Origin: Acestrorhynchus altus
Taxonomy: Eukaryota > Chordata > Actinopteri > Characiformes > Acestrorhynchidae
Reading direction: 5' to 3'
DNA length: 64,000 nucleotides
Assembly: GCA_034509495.1 (NCBI GenBank)
Contig: CM067512.1
Coordinates: forward strand, 6,282,459-6,346,458
The translations under genes were made by a program, and so were the position numbers. The first letter of the stretch is position 1. Each line of letters starts with the position of its first letter. The notes below the pieces were generated by a model. It had not been told where the DNA came from and ran no database searches. It was given only the letters and a program-made list of their open reading frames with translations. Below, piece after piece: positions 1 to 10,946 of this stretch.

Positions 1-44
1 TTAGTGTTACTTTCCTAAGTGCTAAGTTTCTCTGAATGGACAGT

Positions 45-236
45 TAGGGTTAAGGTTATATTTAGGTTAAGTTTAGGTTATGGTTAGAGTTAGAATAAGG
101 GTTAAGTTTAGGTTTAGGTTAGTTTTGGGTTCCGTTTACATTAAGGTTAAAGTTATAGTGAAGTTTAGATTAAGGTTATGGTTAGGGTTAGATTAAAGTT
201 TAAGTTTAAGTTTAGGTTGAGTTTAGGTTCAAGTAA
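45..236. repeat. Degenerate telomere-like TTAGGT/TTAAGGT tandem repeat
   Basis: The + strand is a run of short units such as TTAGGG, TTAGGTT, TTAAGGTT and TTTAGGTT with many substitutions. Only a few units match the vertebrate telomere repeat TTAGGG exactly. It is best read as an interstitial telomere-like minisatellite, not an active telomere, because the units are heterogeneous and normal sequence follows. Confidence 0.8.
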
Positions 237-297
237 TTTAGTTACACTGTTTTGTAACATTCTGTGTTCAAATCATTTGATTGTGCTCTGGGTTGGT

Positions 298-437
298 AGC
301 AGTAGCAGCAGTAGTAGTAGTAGTGTTAAACTACACATCGTACAATTCCTGACATGCCGTATGTATGTATATATGTATTTATGTATATATGTATTTATGT
401 ATATATGTATTTATGTATATATGTATATATGTATATT
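298..437. repeat. Two short tandem repeats (AGC/AGT and a 16-bp unit)
   Basis: Bases 298-326 are an AGC/AGT trinucleotide run. Bases 360-437 repeat a 16-bp unit of the form TATATATGTATTTATG about four times. The open reading frame that crosses both is low-complexity and is not considered coding. Confidence 0.8.
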
Positions 438-551
438 TGAGACCAGGCTGTGCATGATGCTATTTTTGGCATAGAGGGAGAACAGCACTTTGTCCTCCCT
501 CAACATTCATGGTTGAGGTGACCACCTAAATTCCACATTGTGTTAGTATGT

Positions 552-600
552 GAGTGGGTGGGTGGGTGGGTGGGTGTGAGTGTGTATGTGTGTTTTGTGG
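552..600 (+). repeat. (GGGT)n repeat with G-quadruplex potential
   Basis: Five consecutive GGG tracts separated by single T residues occupy 556-574 on the + strand, followed by a TG-rich tail. Single-base loops give a classical parallel G-quadruplex motif. Confidence 0.85.
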
Positions 601-1258
601 TATGGATGGGTTAAATGTGAAGAACAGATTATACTGCAGTACAATGACAATAAAGTGGTGGTTTTTCAGGGAAGCACTGATACTTCAAGTCATCACTGTA
701 GTGGTCTTGTCCCAAATCCAAGACTCACACCCCAGATAAAGAAGATCATCCTCCAATGCACCAAGGCTGAGATTCAGATAAAGACCAAGGATATTGAACA
801 AGGCCCAGACTGAGACCTGCACAAAGATGATGGCCCATGGCCTTGCGGGCAATGTTTTAAAATGTATATAAAACAAATACAGGACCTATATTTATCATGA
901 GACCACAGTGAGTCATTATCTTAACCCTAAATAGTTTTCTGTAAAACCATTTTCCTTTAAAGCACAGGCATTTGAATGTACTTAACCAAAGAGGTTAGAT
1001 GCAGCTTTCTTATTAATTTACTGCAGCTCTGCCTTAAAGCAATGGCCATAAATTAAGTCATGCAGTTCATGGGTAAGAGGGTGAATTTACTCAATGTCTA
1101 ATTCAGCATCATACTGCATAAATCATATAATCATCAATTTCTCTTGAATTATATAAGGCCTGATGGATGTCAAATTCAATATGCTCATTTTCTTGTATTC
1201 AATTCCCCTCTCTGGTCCACTTGTAACATTTATGAGGTTTAATGCACCACAAACAAAT
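601..1258. other. No gene or repeat recognised
   Basis: Short reading frames on both strands in this stretch have no recognisable motifs, splice structure or family resemblance. Confidence 0.5.
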
Positions 1259-1500
1259 ACACTAAGGACAAAAATATTGGGACACCTGCTCATTCATAGT
1301 TTGTTAAAAATATTCATGCTATTAAAAAAGAGTTACTGACAATCTAACTATCTCTACTACCCAGGGAAGGCTTTCTACTAGAGCTTATTGCAATGCTGTG
1401 AGGAGGTGATTGCATTCAGCAATCAGACCCACCCTAATCGATCTTTCATCCTAATCCCCAAAAAGTACTGGATGGAGCACTGTCAATCCAGAGAACATAT
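1259..1500 (+). mobile_element. Dispersed DNA-element fragment, family A copy 1
   Basis: It starts with 'acaaaaatattgggacacct', which matches the terminal signature of a common teleost non-autonomous DNA element, and continues through 'gggaaggctttctacta'. The same ordered blocks recur at 8423-8640, and related blocks occur at 22565-22900 and 35180-35450. I cannot assign the superfamily with certainty. Confidence 0.6.
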
Positions 1501-1770
1501 TCTTCATACCGCTCTTGCTGATGCCTGGCATTAGACATGCTGCCAAGAGGTTCATATGTATCTTATATTTTTACTTTATTGTCCCTCATTTCTGCCCCAC
1601 AAAGTCCAGTTCTATTTTCAGTACTCCTCTACAGGGACTATACAAGCTGTGTGTGCATTTGCATATCTGTGTCAGTAATAGGTTCAACTTAAAGAAGTTG
1701 AATGCATTCATAAAGGGGAGTGTCCATAAACAATTGAACATATCCTGTGTATGAGGTTGGGGGTCTCCTT

Positions 1771-1989
1771 CAGTTTCAGCCATTTATCCTGTTAAGCAGC
1801 ATAACTAGAGCCATACACTCCAGCGAGGTCACTCCAGCTGCTAGTTCACATTATATATGAGATTGGCTGATTTGATTGGTGAAGTGTGCCCTCCTTATGA
1901 TTTATGGGGGCATAAATAATGGACAGCAAAGACACCAATCAGGAGTAAGGATGAAGAATATCTGAAAGAATGAAGCATGCCTTGAATGG
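1771..1989 (+). repeat. 217-bp dispersed repeat B, copy 1
   Basis: This block is near-identical in order and length to 14571-14788. Shared landmarks are 'gcagcataactag', 'gctgctagttca', 'atatatgagattggct', 'aatggacagcaaagacacca' and 'ccttgaatgg'. It has no coding potential and I do not recognise the family. Confidence 0.7.
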
Positions 1990-2284
1990 TTGAACTATTC
2001 CAAGCTCTCTTTATCTCTTAAAATGATCACTAATTACTACATCTGCTGCAATTTCTAATACAGTTGCTTAACAATATTTGGGCACCACTGGGCAAAATCG
2101 CTCCTTTAATCATGTTAAGCAAAATTGGTGATTAATTGTGGTTAATTTACTTCTCTAAAATTGAACAGTTAGTATAAATATAAAAAATTAAGACCACTAC
2201 CTTGGCACCCAACATGACATGAGCTCTCAGATAACCTCTTCTAATTCATCAGACCTTAATTAGCTTGTAAGGGCTATGATTTGT
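1990..2284. other. AT-rich stretch, nothing recognised
   Basis: No reading frame, inverted repeat or known repeat motif stands out. A fragment 'aatatttgggcacc' may come from a Tc1-type terminus, but this is too short to call. Confidence 0.4.
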
Positions 2285-2313
2285 GATCATCATCATCATC
2301 ATCATCATCGTCG

Positions 2314-2366
<53 letters not shown>

Positions 2367-2390
2367 GTCATCATCATCATCATCATCATG
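2285..2390. repeat. (ATC)n microsatellite, about 105 bp
   Basis: A nearly pure ATC/TCA trinucleotide array is interrupted by a few CGTCGT variants. Confidence 0.95.
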
Positions 2391-2816
2391 TTGTGTTACA
2401 CACCATATTGAGAGACACTACTTCTGTATGTGTAGCTTAAAAAAATATATAACTGAATAAATAATAATAATAATTTATTGATCCTGGTAACCTTTATCTT
2501 CTTTTAGCCCTGAAATCTGACACTTAATTCTTGGTGCACCAATTTTTGGATGATGAGTGTACATCATCATCTAACCAGACCAAATGGTTAGAACTGCATG
2601 GAGATGTCAGGTTCAGAAGTATTTAATAAGTTATAAATGGGTCAGTACATTTTTTTTATTTATGTGAGATTCAGTACCATGTTATTCACAAACACTTTGG
2701 AGGAAAGACTTCAAGTATGAGTTTCCAAAGTATTTAACATTACAAATGTTTTGGGAAACCAACACCTGCTTGAAACCTGTGGTAACAGAGTCTATTGATG
2801 GCAACCCATAGATACG
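2391..2816. other. No feature recognised
   Basis: This is AT-rich DNA with a short (AAT)n at 2461-2475 and no supported gene or transposon. Confidence 0.4.
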
Positions 2817-3240
2817 TCAAATCAAATCAAATCAAATTAAATCAAATCAAGTCAAATCGAGTTTATTTCCACCTCACATTGCATGGGTGTAAGGGTGAAT
2901 GAAAATGTAGATGCAAGTCCCTCTCAGTAGTAAAACAGATGTATAAAAATGCAGGAGAAGGAAAATAACAACAAAAAATAAAGATAAAATATATACATGT
3001 ATCTGTATATATGACTGTGTACACATTGACTTACATTATACGTGCATTACTGCACTGTAGAAGTACTGTGCACGTAGAAACTATTCAAACAAAAAGACTC
3101 CATACATGCCAAATGACAGTGTAAGGGAACTTCATGTTGTCATGTGTTTGAACTGTCAACAGATAACATTGTGCAGTTGTAAACCTCTTCTGGGCAGTCT
3201 TGATAAATTTACAACTGCACGTTGACTAGGATCTGATTAA
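2817..3240 (-). mobile_element. Possible LINE 3' end with (TCAAA)n tail, minus strand
   Basis: The run of TCAAA/TCAAAT units at 2817-2862 followed by 'gagtttattt' is the reverse complement of the AATAAA...TTTGA tail seen on fish non-LTR elements (compare 35130-35160 in this window). The following A-rich unique sequence would then be 3'-UTR. No reverse-transcriptase residues are visible, so the call is tentative. Confidence 0.45.
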
Positions 3241-3381
3241 GGCCGTATAACATAAGTATATTACATCCAGGCAAGGAAATATACTGCAGTCAGTGTGCAG
3301 CCAAGCTCGAGAGCCAAATACTGCTGCATGAGTGACTGCAATGGACATGAGCATTATGAACTGCAATGCAGAACACATGAA

Positions 3382-3387
<6 letters not shown>

Positions 3388-3412
<25 letters not shown>

Positions 3413-3414
3413 AA
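3388..3414. repeat. (AC)n microsatellite
   Basis: About 13 AC dinucleotides follow a short CG-rich start. Confidence 0.95.
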
Positions 3415-3960
3415 CAAAAACCCACGCTTTATCATGATCACCACCCAGATGTTCCCTCTCACAGTGCTAGTGTGGTGTATAGCTTGTTGGCTCTAGGTCT
3501 TTTGGCTTGTTGCCCAAGTGCAATGAAAGAAAACACATGGATGAGCAGGCTGATAATAATTTGCAAGAGGATATTTGTTGTTTGCTTGATGTCATATCAA
3601 TGAGATTAGCATTTTTTGCTGGAGAGAACAAGAGCTGATGCTGGGCATCTGCACATTTTACATGCTTGACATTTACATTATTATATGAAATATGATAAAA
3701 ACATGGAGCACAACATTATAATTAAACAGTGTTGCAAAGGATTTCAATGTCAGGAGGATAAACATACATCACCCATACCTCTATAGCACTAAAGCGATTG
3801 CTTTGTACTGATAATCTGTTTCAGAATCACATTTGCTCTTCCACATTTGCAGGTGTGATCCATTAATGGTGGAGACAAGACCAGATCTTTCTATGCTCAG
3901 GTTTTATAGGCTGTGTAGCCTCCTAAGATAATTTAAGCTTTGGTTGATGTTTGATACAGT
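3415..3960. other. No feature recognised
   Basis: Short reading frames only. No splice-compatible coding structure or repeat family could be supported. Confidence 0.4.
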
Positions 3961-4380
3961 GTGTACAACCCTGTCTCAAGAGGAGCTCTTACTTAAACTA
4001 CACTGGAACTCTGAGGCCAATCTTTTTGTTTTTGCTGTAGGCTGAAAACATTCGGGTTTGACATTAAAATATGACTACAAGGCAAATGAACAACATCTCA
4101 GCTTTTATTTCCAGGCATTTAAATCAGAATCTAGTATACAGATAGGATCTTTTTTTTCTGAACCCATCCATTTTTCTTGTGAGCAAAAGTATCGGAACAG
4201 GTTATAAATAAACGTGAAAATGACTAAATATTTAGTTCCAATATCCTTCCTTTCCTTCTGCATTTTTTGTGATGCGTTTCCAGGCTTTTCACCACAACTG
4301 TTTTTTGGGGTAAGGGAGGGGGAGGGGGGTTACTCCCAAATACTCTATAGGACTGAAGTCTGGAGATTGAGTAGGCTCAT
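3961..4380 (+). mobile_element. Dispersed DNA element C, copy 1
   Basis: The blocks 'gaggccaatc', 'gtttgacattaaa', 'cccatccatttttcttg' and 'gagcaaaagtatcggaacag' match a common teleost element whose ends read 'gcaaaagtat.ggaaca'. A second, shorter copy in the same orientation lies at 4975-5225. No transposase is visible. Confidence 0.55.
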
Positions 4381-4639
4381 CTAAAACCTTCAACTGCTAA
4401 ATGTGGAACTACTTACAAAAGTGCTTTGCAAATCAGTGGCACGTATTTGGAGACAAAGCCCACACAGTTGATGATAACGGTGTAGGAAAGTTCTGTAGTG
4501 CCTTGCTAAACTGCAGTGTGAAACAAGAACTATCCAGACCAATTGAAAAAAAAAATGTAACAAATATACAAACCTTGGTCCAGACTTCAGGTGTGTAACT
4601 GTCCTCAGACACAACCTTTGCTCTACCGAGGTCAAGTGT

Positions 4640-4960
4640 TGTTTGTTGCTTCCCAGTATGACTTACAATGTCATCTGACCATCACATCACATCTGGCTAT
4701 CACACTGCCTGGTGGACATGGAATGGATGATCTGGTAGTTAGTGCCAGATCACAGGAGTGTGAAGAGTCTATGAAACAGATGCGCAATGCAAGATGCCTT
4801 GTGGTTGTAACACTTCAGATAAGTGGTGTCAATGGTGGTTTGAGGGATGCTGGAGATCCTCTCAGCTCTCCTTACAATTCGTTGTAGGGTCCTATGGTTT
4901 GAGAGACTACAATTTCCATGTCAGGCAGTGAGACTGCTGATCAGTCCCATTTGAAAGTAG
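4640..4960 (-). mobile_element. Possible LINE fragment, minus strand
   Basis: The block 'caatttccatgtcaggca' followed by 'gtgagactgctgatcag' parallels 37058-37095 and resembles the antisense of a fish LINE reverse-transcriptase 3' region. It sits between the two copies of element C, so it may be a nested insertion. Family assignment is from recall and uncertain. Confidence 0.35.
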
Positions 4961-4974
4961 TAAGGAGAATATAT

Positions 4975-5225
4975 ACTCCTCTCCCAAAGTATTGGGCCTG
5001 TGAGGTCAATCCCTTCATTTTTGCTGTAATCTGAAACTGAACTGTACTGAACTTTTAGGTTTGACATTAAAAGATGACTATGAGACAAAAGATGATCATT
5101 CCAGCTTTTACATTTACATATAGATCTGATACACAGTTTAGAAAATAGCTCCTTTTGTCTGAATCCACCCATTTTTCTTGGTTTGTAGAATGGAGTGTGT
5201 CTGAAACAGGTGTGGTATTAATTCA
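4975..5225 (+). mobile_element. Dispersed DNA element C, copy 2
   Basis: It shares with copy 1 'tgaggtcaat', 'tttttgctgta', 'gtttgacattaaaa', 'atgactat.ag.ca' and 'ccacccatttttcttg'. It is truncated before the terminal 'gagcaaaagtat' motif. Confidence 0.55.
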
Positions 5226-5580
5226 GCAAGTTCAATTTCTGTTTATACATTAATGTTAATCTCAGTTACAGTAGATACAGGAATCCGGTGTAATCTGTTG
5301 CCTGGATCTGGATTTTGGAACAACTCTGCTTTTTTCACCTTCTATTGTTTGATTTGTTTTGATAGCCTGCCTCAAATTCTTGTAATTGTTCTGAAATTCC
5401 AGACAGAGATCACCTCTTTAATGCTGATTCCTTCGTCTGGACGGGCACTTTCACCTCTTGCTATTTTGGTTCAGACTAAACAGACCAAACAATGTGGGTT
5501 TAGAAGCAGCCTTATTCCACAGATGTCACTATATTCAGTACAATTTGCTGTACTAGTGATAACAGCAACTCAAAATATGC
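5226..5580. other. No feature recognised
   Basis: A 112-residue open frame runs from 5253 to 5591. It has no motif and ends inside the next transposon, so it is not annotated as a gene. Confidence 0.4.
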
Positions 5581-6612
5581 TTAACCTTTAGAACCCTAGT
5601 TCAATTTTATGGGATATCTTCGTATTTATAGGAGACATTGGCACAGAGGTTATTTTTGAGAGATCATAAGCTACTCAAATTTCCCGTTATTTATAATAAA
5701 AAAGTTCTTCAACAACCAAAATATCTTTTTGTCATTTATGTATCTTTCAGTATTATTTTTTCACCATACTTTTGTTTTGAAATTTGAACACTGCAAGCTC
5801 TTTTCCACCAGTGTGGAATGAACACTGTGTCTGGTCTGCAAACCTAATCTTAAACCATTCTGTGCATTTAAAGCAACAAAAAATGAATTCTGGAACCTGA
5901 AAAGTTCCTTTGCAGTGGGAACCAAAGATTGGTAGGTTTGTCAGCTCAAACCAGTGTGAGCATGTCTAGTTGTACAGGAGCAACAAGCAATAACATACCA
6001 TTCGTCTCTCACATTGTAGTTTTCTACGTCTACTTATCACCAAAAGCTGATTCAGGTTTGATCCATGTTTGCTTTTTAGAGAAAAACCAAACATTCTTAA
6101 CAACACAACAGCTTGCAGGGAGTTTATATACTTTACTATCTTCTCACTTCTGTTCACTGATGTTGGGAAAGGTTCTTTGTTGATCGCGTATTCTGTAACA
6201 TAGCGTCGGTTCCACTAAAACTGGTGTAAATGTGGGATGTTTCAATAAAAGACCCAAGGTTCTTATAAGCCCAAATGGAACCAGTTCCTTCTAATTTTCC
6301 TCTATAACCCAATAACTGGGATGGTAATGTCATAAACCCCACCCTGTCTCCCTGATCAGTTGGAGTCTTCATGCAGGTTGAGCATTTACAATTGGAAACC
6401 TGCATTGGAAACTCCTTTGGCATTTAAAATGGAATTTAATTAAATTGAAAACTAGTGAATTTAAGCTGTATTTAGCTGTTTAAGACATCAATGGGTAGTG
6501 CTTGTAGTTTGTTATGCTATGTGTATCATGTCTGTAGGTTACTCTGATCCTGAGATATGAAGCCTAAAACACGGCATGCAAAGTGTGGATCCCAGGATGT
6601 AAGAGTTCATTA
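5581..6612 (-). mobile_element. TTAA-ended non-autonomous element, longest copy
   Basis: The left edge is TTAACCTTTAGAACCC. The right part, read in reverse, carries the family's other end (GGATCC, GCACTTTGC, then the GATCAGAGTAACCTACAGACATGATACA block at 6500-6590, seen here on the opposite strand). The final TTAA is not preserved (TTCA then TTAA near 6608-6615). No transposase frame is visible, so it is non-autonomous. TTAA targets are typical of piggyBac and Kolobok elements; which of these applies is unproven. Confidence 0.65.
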
Positions 6613-8422
6613 ACAGCATTAGTTGTCAGTTGTATAAAGCTCAGGAAACTGAAGTGTCTTTATCTGAGTCTGAGAAGGTTGATGAAAATATATGTGTGAA
6701 GCTCAATGCACCATAGATGAGCTGTCAGTCCAAAGTATGGATTTATGCTAGCAGCAATATCTGCACGCTATAAAGTGTATCACTGTTTGGTGTAGAAAAA
6801 TGGATAGCTACCATCTTAGCAAAGTTGCTTCCAGATCAGAAAAAAAAAGAAATCCTATTGCAAGTAAGAAACAAAACATCTTTGAACTCCTGTCACTTTC
6901 TCTCATATGGTGAATGAGCACTTGAAAAGATCAGAAAGAAGCCCCTGGCCAAACCTCACATCAACAGAACCTGAAAAAAGCATTGAAGATGGGATGGAGC
7001 CTGGGAGGAAGATTATGAAGAGTAGAATTATGATGGAGAGAGCTAAAGTGTGAGCCCAGGAACATGCTCAAGGTGAAATAAAGAAGAAAACATGAAGCCG
7101 AGTGGACGCAGTTCTCAACACTTCTGACTCATATTAAAAGGTTATTTTAAATCCATCCTTTTCTCCTAACGGTAATATACAACCCTCAGCTGATCTACAG
7201 GTGCAGCATTTTCTTTCTAATTGTCAGTCAAAAGTGGCCTTCTTATTTTATTTGTCTTCTAATTATTCTGGGATTTTTCCCATGGTACCATCTCTCTGAA
7301 GAGATGATTCTTTTAGAAGAAAACCAAATGGTTTTAGGTGAGCAACAAATAGAATTAACCTTTGGAACCCGGGTATATTAATGTTATTACACTTGTTATT
7401 AAATCTACTATTAAATTTACCATTTAATTATTTTATAACATTTGCGGAGTCCCTTAGGTGAACACTGGATATCATGAAGTGCTCACTAAATAGTGTCTAG
7501 TGCTCTTAATACCATGTAGTGATCAACAGATTTATAAATACTGTTATTAATAATGTTTTAACCCACATAATGTGCCAAACACATTCAAACACTGATTTTG
7601 TTTGAGATATGAGTTCAAACCTTTCTTATTTACTTAGTTATCCACACATGCAGGGAGGACATAACATTGAAGGGCTTTGTCCACCGCTCCATTTTAGTAA
7701 TCCTCACATATTCCCAGAGCCTTCAACAATGCTATTAACATCTCTGAAGTTGACAACTCTGAATAGAAAATCCATTAAATTGCCTCCAGCACCTGGATTA
7801 AAGTCTTTCAAACGGTTGACTTCCCCTGACCGTGCAAATATTATGCCACACTTATTGCCCTCTTCTCCCCAAACTGTGTTCACCTGAAAGTAGTTCCATG
7901 TTCTGCCTCACACTTAGTTCATCAGATCTCCACAGGAAAGCAGCCTTCTTCATGAGGTGTGATGAAATCTTGTTCTGCAAGCCAGTGAAATCCTTCCACT
8001 GGGATCATTTTTCACATCATCAAACAGCTTAGTGAGCACAATGCAATAACAGCCAGATTGCACATATAAGATGATTTTATGCTTTAATAGATGTAGAGTT
8101 CATAGATCAATGGGTGTTGTTGCCTCTTAAGCTTCTTGATGCCAATAATGTCCATTATTCTTCTTTTCTATTCCAGTTTATAACAAGGGACACATAAATG
8201 AAAATGTCTTTTGACTAACAGACTGTGAAAGAATGTGCAGTTACATAAATTTTGCCTTTAAGGTGGTGCTAGATGCAAGATGACATCATTAAAGGGGCCT
8301 TAGAATGTCAGACTCTATTTACCTTCGCACAGTTGAATAGTGAGAGTTCGGTACATGTAACTGACAAACCATGAACACTTTTGTCACATACTTACTATTT
8401 ATACATCAAAGAGCAACTTACA
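6613..8422. other. 1.8 kb without a recognised gene
   Basis: Only an isolated TTAACCTTTGGAACCC at 7355-7370 stands out. It matches one terminus of the TTAA family and may be a relict end. Reading frames at 7609-7887 and 7832-8032 lack motifs and conserved splice signals. Confidence 0.4.
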
Positions 8423-8640
8423 ATACATGGACAAAAGTATCGGGACACCTATTCATTCATTGTCTCATTGTTTCTTTTGAAATCAAGGGTTTGCTTTTGT
8501 TGCCTCTACAGCCCTGGAAAGGCTTTCTACGAGGTAACGGAGCAATGCTGTGAAGATTTTATTGATGTGAAGATTTTATTAGTGAGTGTTAGTGAGATCA
8601 GAATGTTGGATGATCAGCCCCCCACCTCATCCCTAACTTC
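8423..8640 (+). mobile_element. Dispersed DNA element family A, copy 2
   Basis: It begins 'acatggacaaaagtatcggg' and follows the same order as copy 1 at 1259: 'attcat', 'ggaaaggctttctac', 'gcaatgctgtga'. It ends with 'gttggatgatcagcccccca', a block also seen near 22860. The element is chimeric with a TTAA-family fragment from about 8640. Confidence 0.65.
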
Positions 8641-8790
8641 CAAACTCAACCCAAATGTATGTGTAAACATGCACTGGAAGCTCCTTTGGTATTTAAACTG
8701 AGATTTATTTCAGATGGAAGTGTATGGATTTAAGATGAGTAATCCAAGCTGGATTACTCACTGATAATTCATCACACAAGGACCTAGAAT
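8641..8790 (-). mobile_element. TTAA-family fragment
   Basis: The blocks 'ggaagctcctttggtattta' and 'ccaagctggattactcactg' match in reverse the internal parts of the copies near 48340 and 51590. Both ends are missing. Confidence 0.5.
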
Positions 8791-9049
8791 GTCCAAAACA
8801 GACAATGTCCTCCTGTTATGATAACTATATTATCAACTTACTGTACAATATACTGACATGATCGCAGTAGCTGACCTCAATATTGCCCATTATGTTTTCT
8901 CAGCAATTAAAGCCCATTTACATGATTCGGTATGTCATACATGTTTTATAATTTACCTATGTTTTATTTATTTGTTGTCAGGCAGTCATACAGCCAGTCT
9001 GAAGCTAAGAATTTGCTTTAAACACATCAACTTCCAGAACTGAATATTC

Positions 9050-9146
9050 ACTTTCTGCCTTTGACTTTCTGTCTTGACTGATGTAGATGAAGATAATTGA
9101 TGTTATTCCTTTCAGCTGTCAGTGGTATTAATGTTATGGCTGATCA
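9050..9146 (-). mobile_element. Terminal fragment of the 'gccataacattaa' repeat, minus strand
   Basis: The 'attaatgttatggctgatca' sequence at 9127-9146 is the reverse complement of the start of the repeat at 29238. It is a short terminal remnant. Confidence 0.5.
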
Positions 9147-9340
9147 GTGTACTCATACACTTGTGCTCATAAATTTACATACCCTGGCAGAATTTGGCCT
9201 TTTTTCTTCTGAGAATACGAATGATAATACAACAACTGTTCCTGCACTCGTGGTAAGTTGGTGGGTGAAGCCATTCCTTGTGTTTGCCCTTTTAAAATCA
9301 CAATGACAACAGAAACTACCCTGATCAAAAGATCGCATCA
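9147..9340 (+). mobile_element. Dispersed DNA element D, left part
   Basis: The signature 'ctcataaatttacataccct' followed by 'ggcagaattt', 'gagaatacgaatgataa' and 'gggtgaagccatt' belongs to a common fish DNA element. The matching opposite end, in reverse, is at 13600-13690. Confidence 0.55.
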
Positions 9341-9439
9341 ATTTCTTTTTATGTTCATGATATTCAAAATCTGTGAGATGCATTATAATAATTCATAACA
9401 GTGCACCTGTAAGTTCAGTTTTAATACAGCTTCAGTACA

Positions 9440-9665
9440 CTGTAAAGCACAGTGGCAGGACAGGTAGTGCAGGTGACACAGGGTTGTGGGTTAAATCCTA
9501 AGCTCCAGTCACTGCCTGTGAGAAGCTTGGAGTTTTCTCACCATGTCTCTATTTATACACTGGGAATTGTTTTTTTTCCTACCTCCCAAAAATACACATG
9601 GTCAATTGGTTCTGCTGCTAGAAGTGTATGTAACCCCTCCCTAATGTGCCTACATGAAATTTAGG
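9440..9665 (+). mobile_element. Degenerate tRNA-derived SINE
   Basis: The order 'cacagtggcaggacaggtag' (A-box region), 'gggttaaatcc' (B-box region), 'tcactgcctgtgagaagctt' and 'cctacctcccaaaaa' matches a teleost tRNA-derived SINE body. It is more diverged than the copy at 20284 and lacks clear flanking duplications. Confidence 0.55.
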
Positions 9666-9704
9666 GGGTGTACATCTAAATATATATATGGCTAATCCCC
9701 CAGG

Positions 9705-10625
9705 TGTGCTATACCTGAGCTCACACTGGAGGAACGCCGGATAGCGGTGCCTCCATCAATACTATTCCTAGTCTCTGCGCTGAATGAGGACTAGTACTAA
9801 TCCCAACACCCTGACATTACAGCTGAGACAGTCACACCACACTTCAGTCAGTGGACCACAAACTGTAACTGATTTATTCCCTTCTCTCGGGAAGAACTCA
9901 TGGCTATAATGACCCAGACTTTGGTCAAACAAAAGGAATATAACACAAACAAATACAGTTCACTCAGTCAGTATTGAACACTGGTATGGAGCAGTCCCAG
10001 AAGCAGAACCCAGTCATCGTGGAATACTTTATCGTTGGGCCCCAGTTCACCTTGCTCCAGTAGGAATCCTCACAGTCCCATTAGACTATGATGTCCAGAT
10101 GACTGTAGGACACTTCACAGATGAACACGTTCATCTGAAGGGATGCTTCCTCCACAGTTCCTGTTCTTTACTCTTTAGTCCAGAACTCACTGTTGAATCT
10201 GTGACCTATGCTCAGCAGTGCAGTCCGCGTTCAGCTTCTTCAGTCCATACATCAGAATGCTCACGGTCCAAGAACTCGCATCAGCTCCAACACTAGCATT
10301 CGGGCCGGACATGCCAGTGTCTTAAGTCTCCGAATGTAGTTGTGGCCGATGTAGACAGACCATGGAAAAGTCAAAAACTCTCTCTCAGGTCTCCATCCAT
10401 TCTCATTCAAAGCGTACCTCCACTTCTCTTAGTCCCGCCCAATCACAACCCTCATTGGGCTGTCACCTAATCATCATCCTGTGCTCTCACCCCATTGGTG
10501 GAGCTAACAGGAAACAGTAATGAAACAAACGAACAGGATTCTGGGAAATTGAGTTCTGTGCCCGTTTCGTTAAACAAATACAAATAATAAAATAATACAA
10601 AAGTAACCTTTTAAAGGGTACTACA
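9705..10625 (-). mobile_element. Candidate solo LTR or LTR-like element, minus orientation
   Basis: Read on the minus strand the block begins TGTAGTACCC and ends TATAGCACA, so it has TG...CA ends. It contains promoter-like CCAAT and GC boxes in its first 200 bases and an AATAAA-like site near its far end. No flanking 5-bp duplication is clear and no internal retroviral or Gypsy genes adjoin it, so this is only a candidate. An unrelated stretch of host DNA is the alternative. Confidence 0.35.
10434..10498. promoter_or_regulatory. CCAAT/GC-box cluster
   Basis: A GC box CCCGCCC lies at 10434-10440. CCAAT boxes lie at 10439-10443 (+), 10454-10458 (-) and 10494-10498 (-). Three CCAAT motifs in 60 bases is the arrangement bound by NF-Y in vertebrate promoters. 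It is about 440 bases upstream of the predicted start of the coiled-coil gene, but it could instead drive the candidate LTR on the minus strand. Confidence 0.5.
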
Positions 10626-10901
10626 TGGGTAAATAGTGAATCATTAATACATACAAGTTCCTTCATAGTATAGTTCACAGTATAGCTGCAGTAGAATATT
10701 ACACTCAATGTTTAGTCCTGGGTTTAGCTTTCTCCTGTACATCACTGGAGCTTCTGAACTATGAGGCCATAATAATAATAATATTGTGCTACATGTTGAT
10801 GCTTTTGCACATCAGTTAAAAGAAGAAAAGGACTTTATTTGAGATCATTTGCTGAGTTTCTGTATTTACTGTATTTCTTTCGTGACAGTTTGATTTTAAT
10901 G

Positions 10902-10946
10902 TATATTAAAGGCAGCAGCAGCAACTATAAGAACATGATGACGTCA
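10902..10946 (+). promoter_or_regulatory. Core promoter of the coiled-coil gene: TATA-like box and CRE
   Basis: TATATTAAA at 10902-10910 is a plausible TATA box. A perfect cAMP-response element, TGACGTCA, lies at 10939-10946. The start of transcription would be expected near 10932-10937, which places the CRE at or just after it, an unusual position. If transcription starts upstream of 10935, a 25-codon upstream reading frame (10935-11012) would precede the main one. Confidence 0.5.

Noticed and set aside
45..236. Chromosome-end telomere
   Set aside because: Units are too heterogeneous, few are exact TTAGGG, and ordinary sequence continues on the right.
4591..4887. 98-residue + strand frame
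   Set aside because: It lies in a probable LINE fragment of opposite orientation and has no recognised domain.
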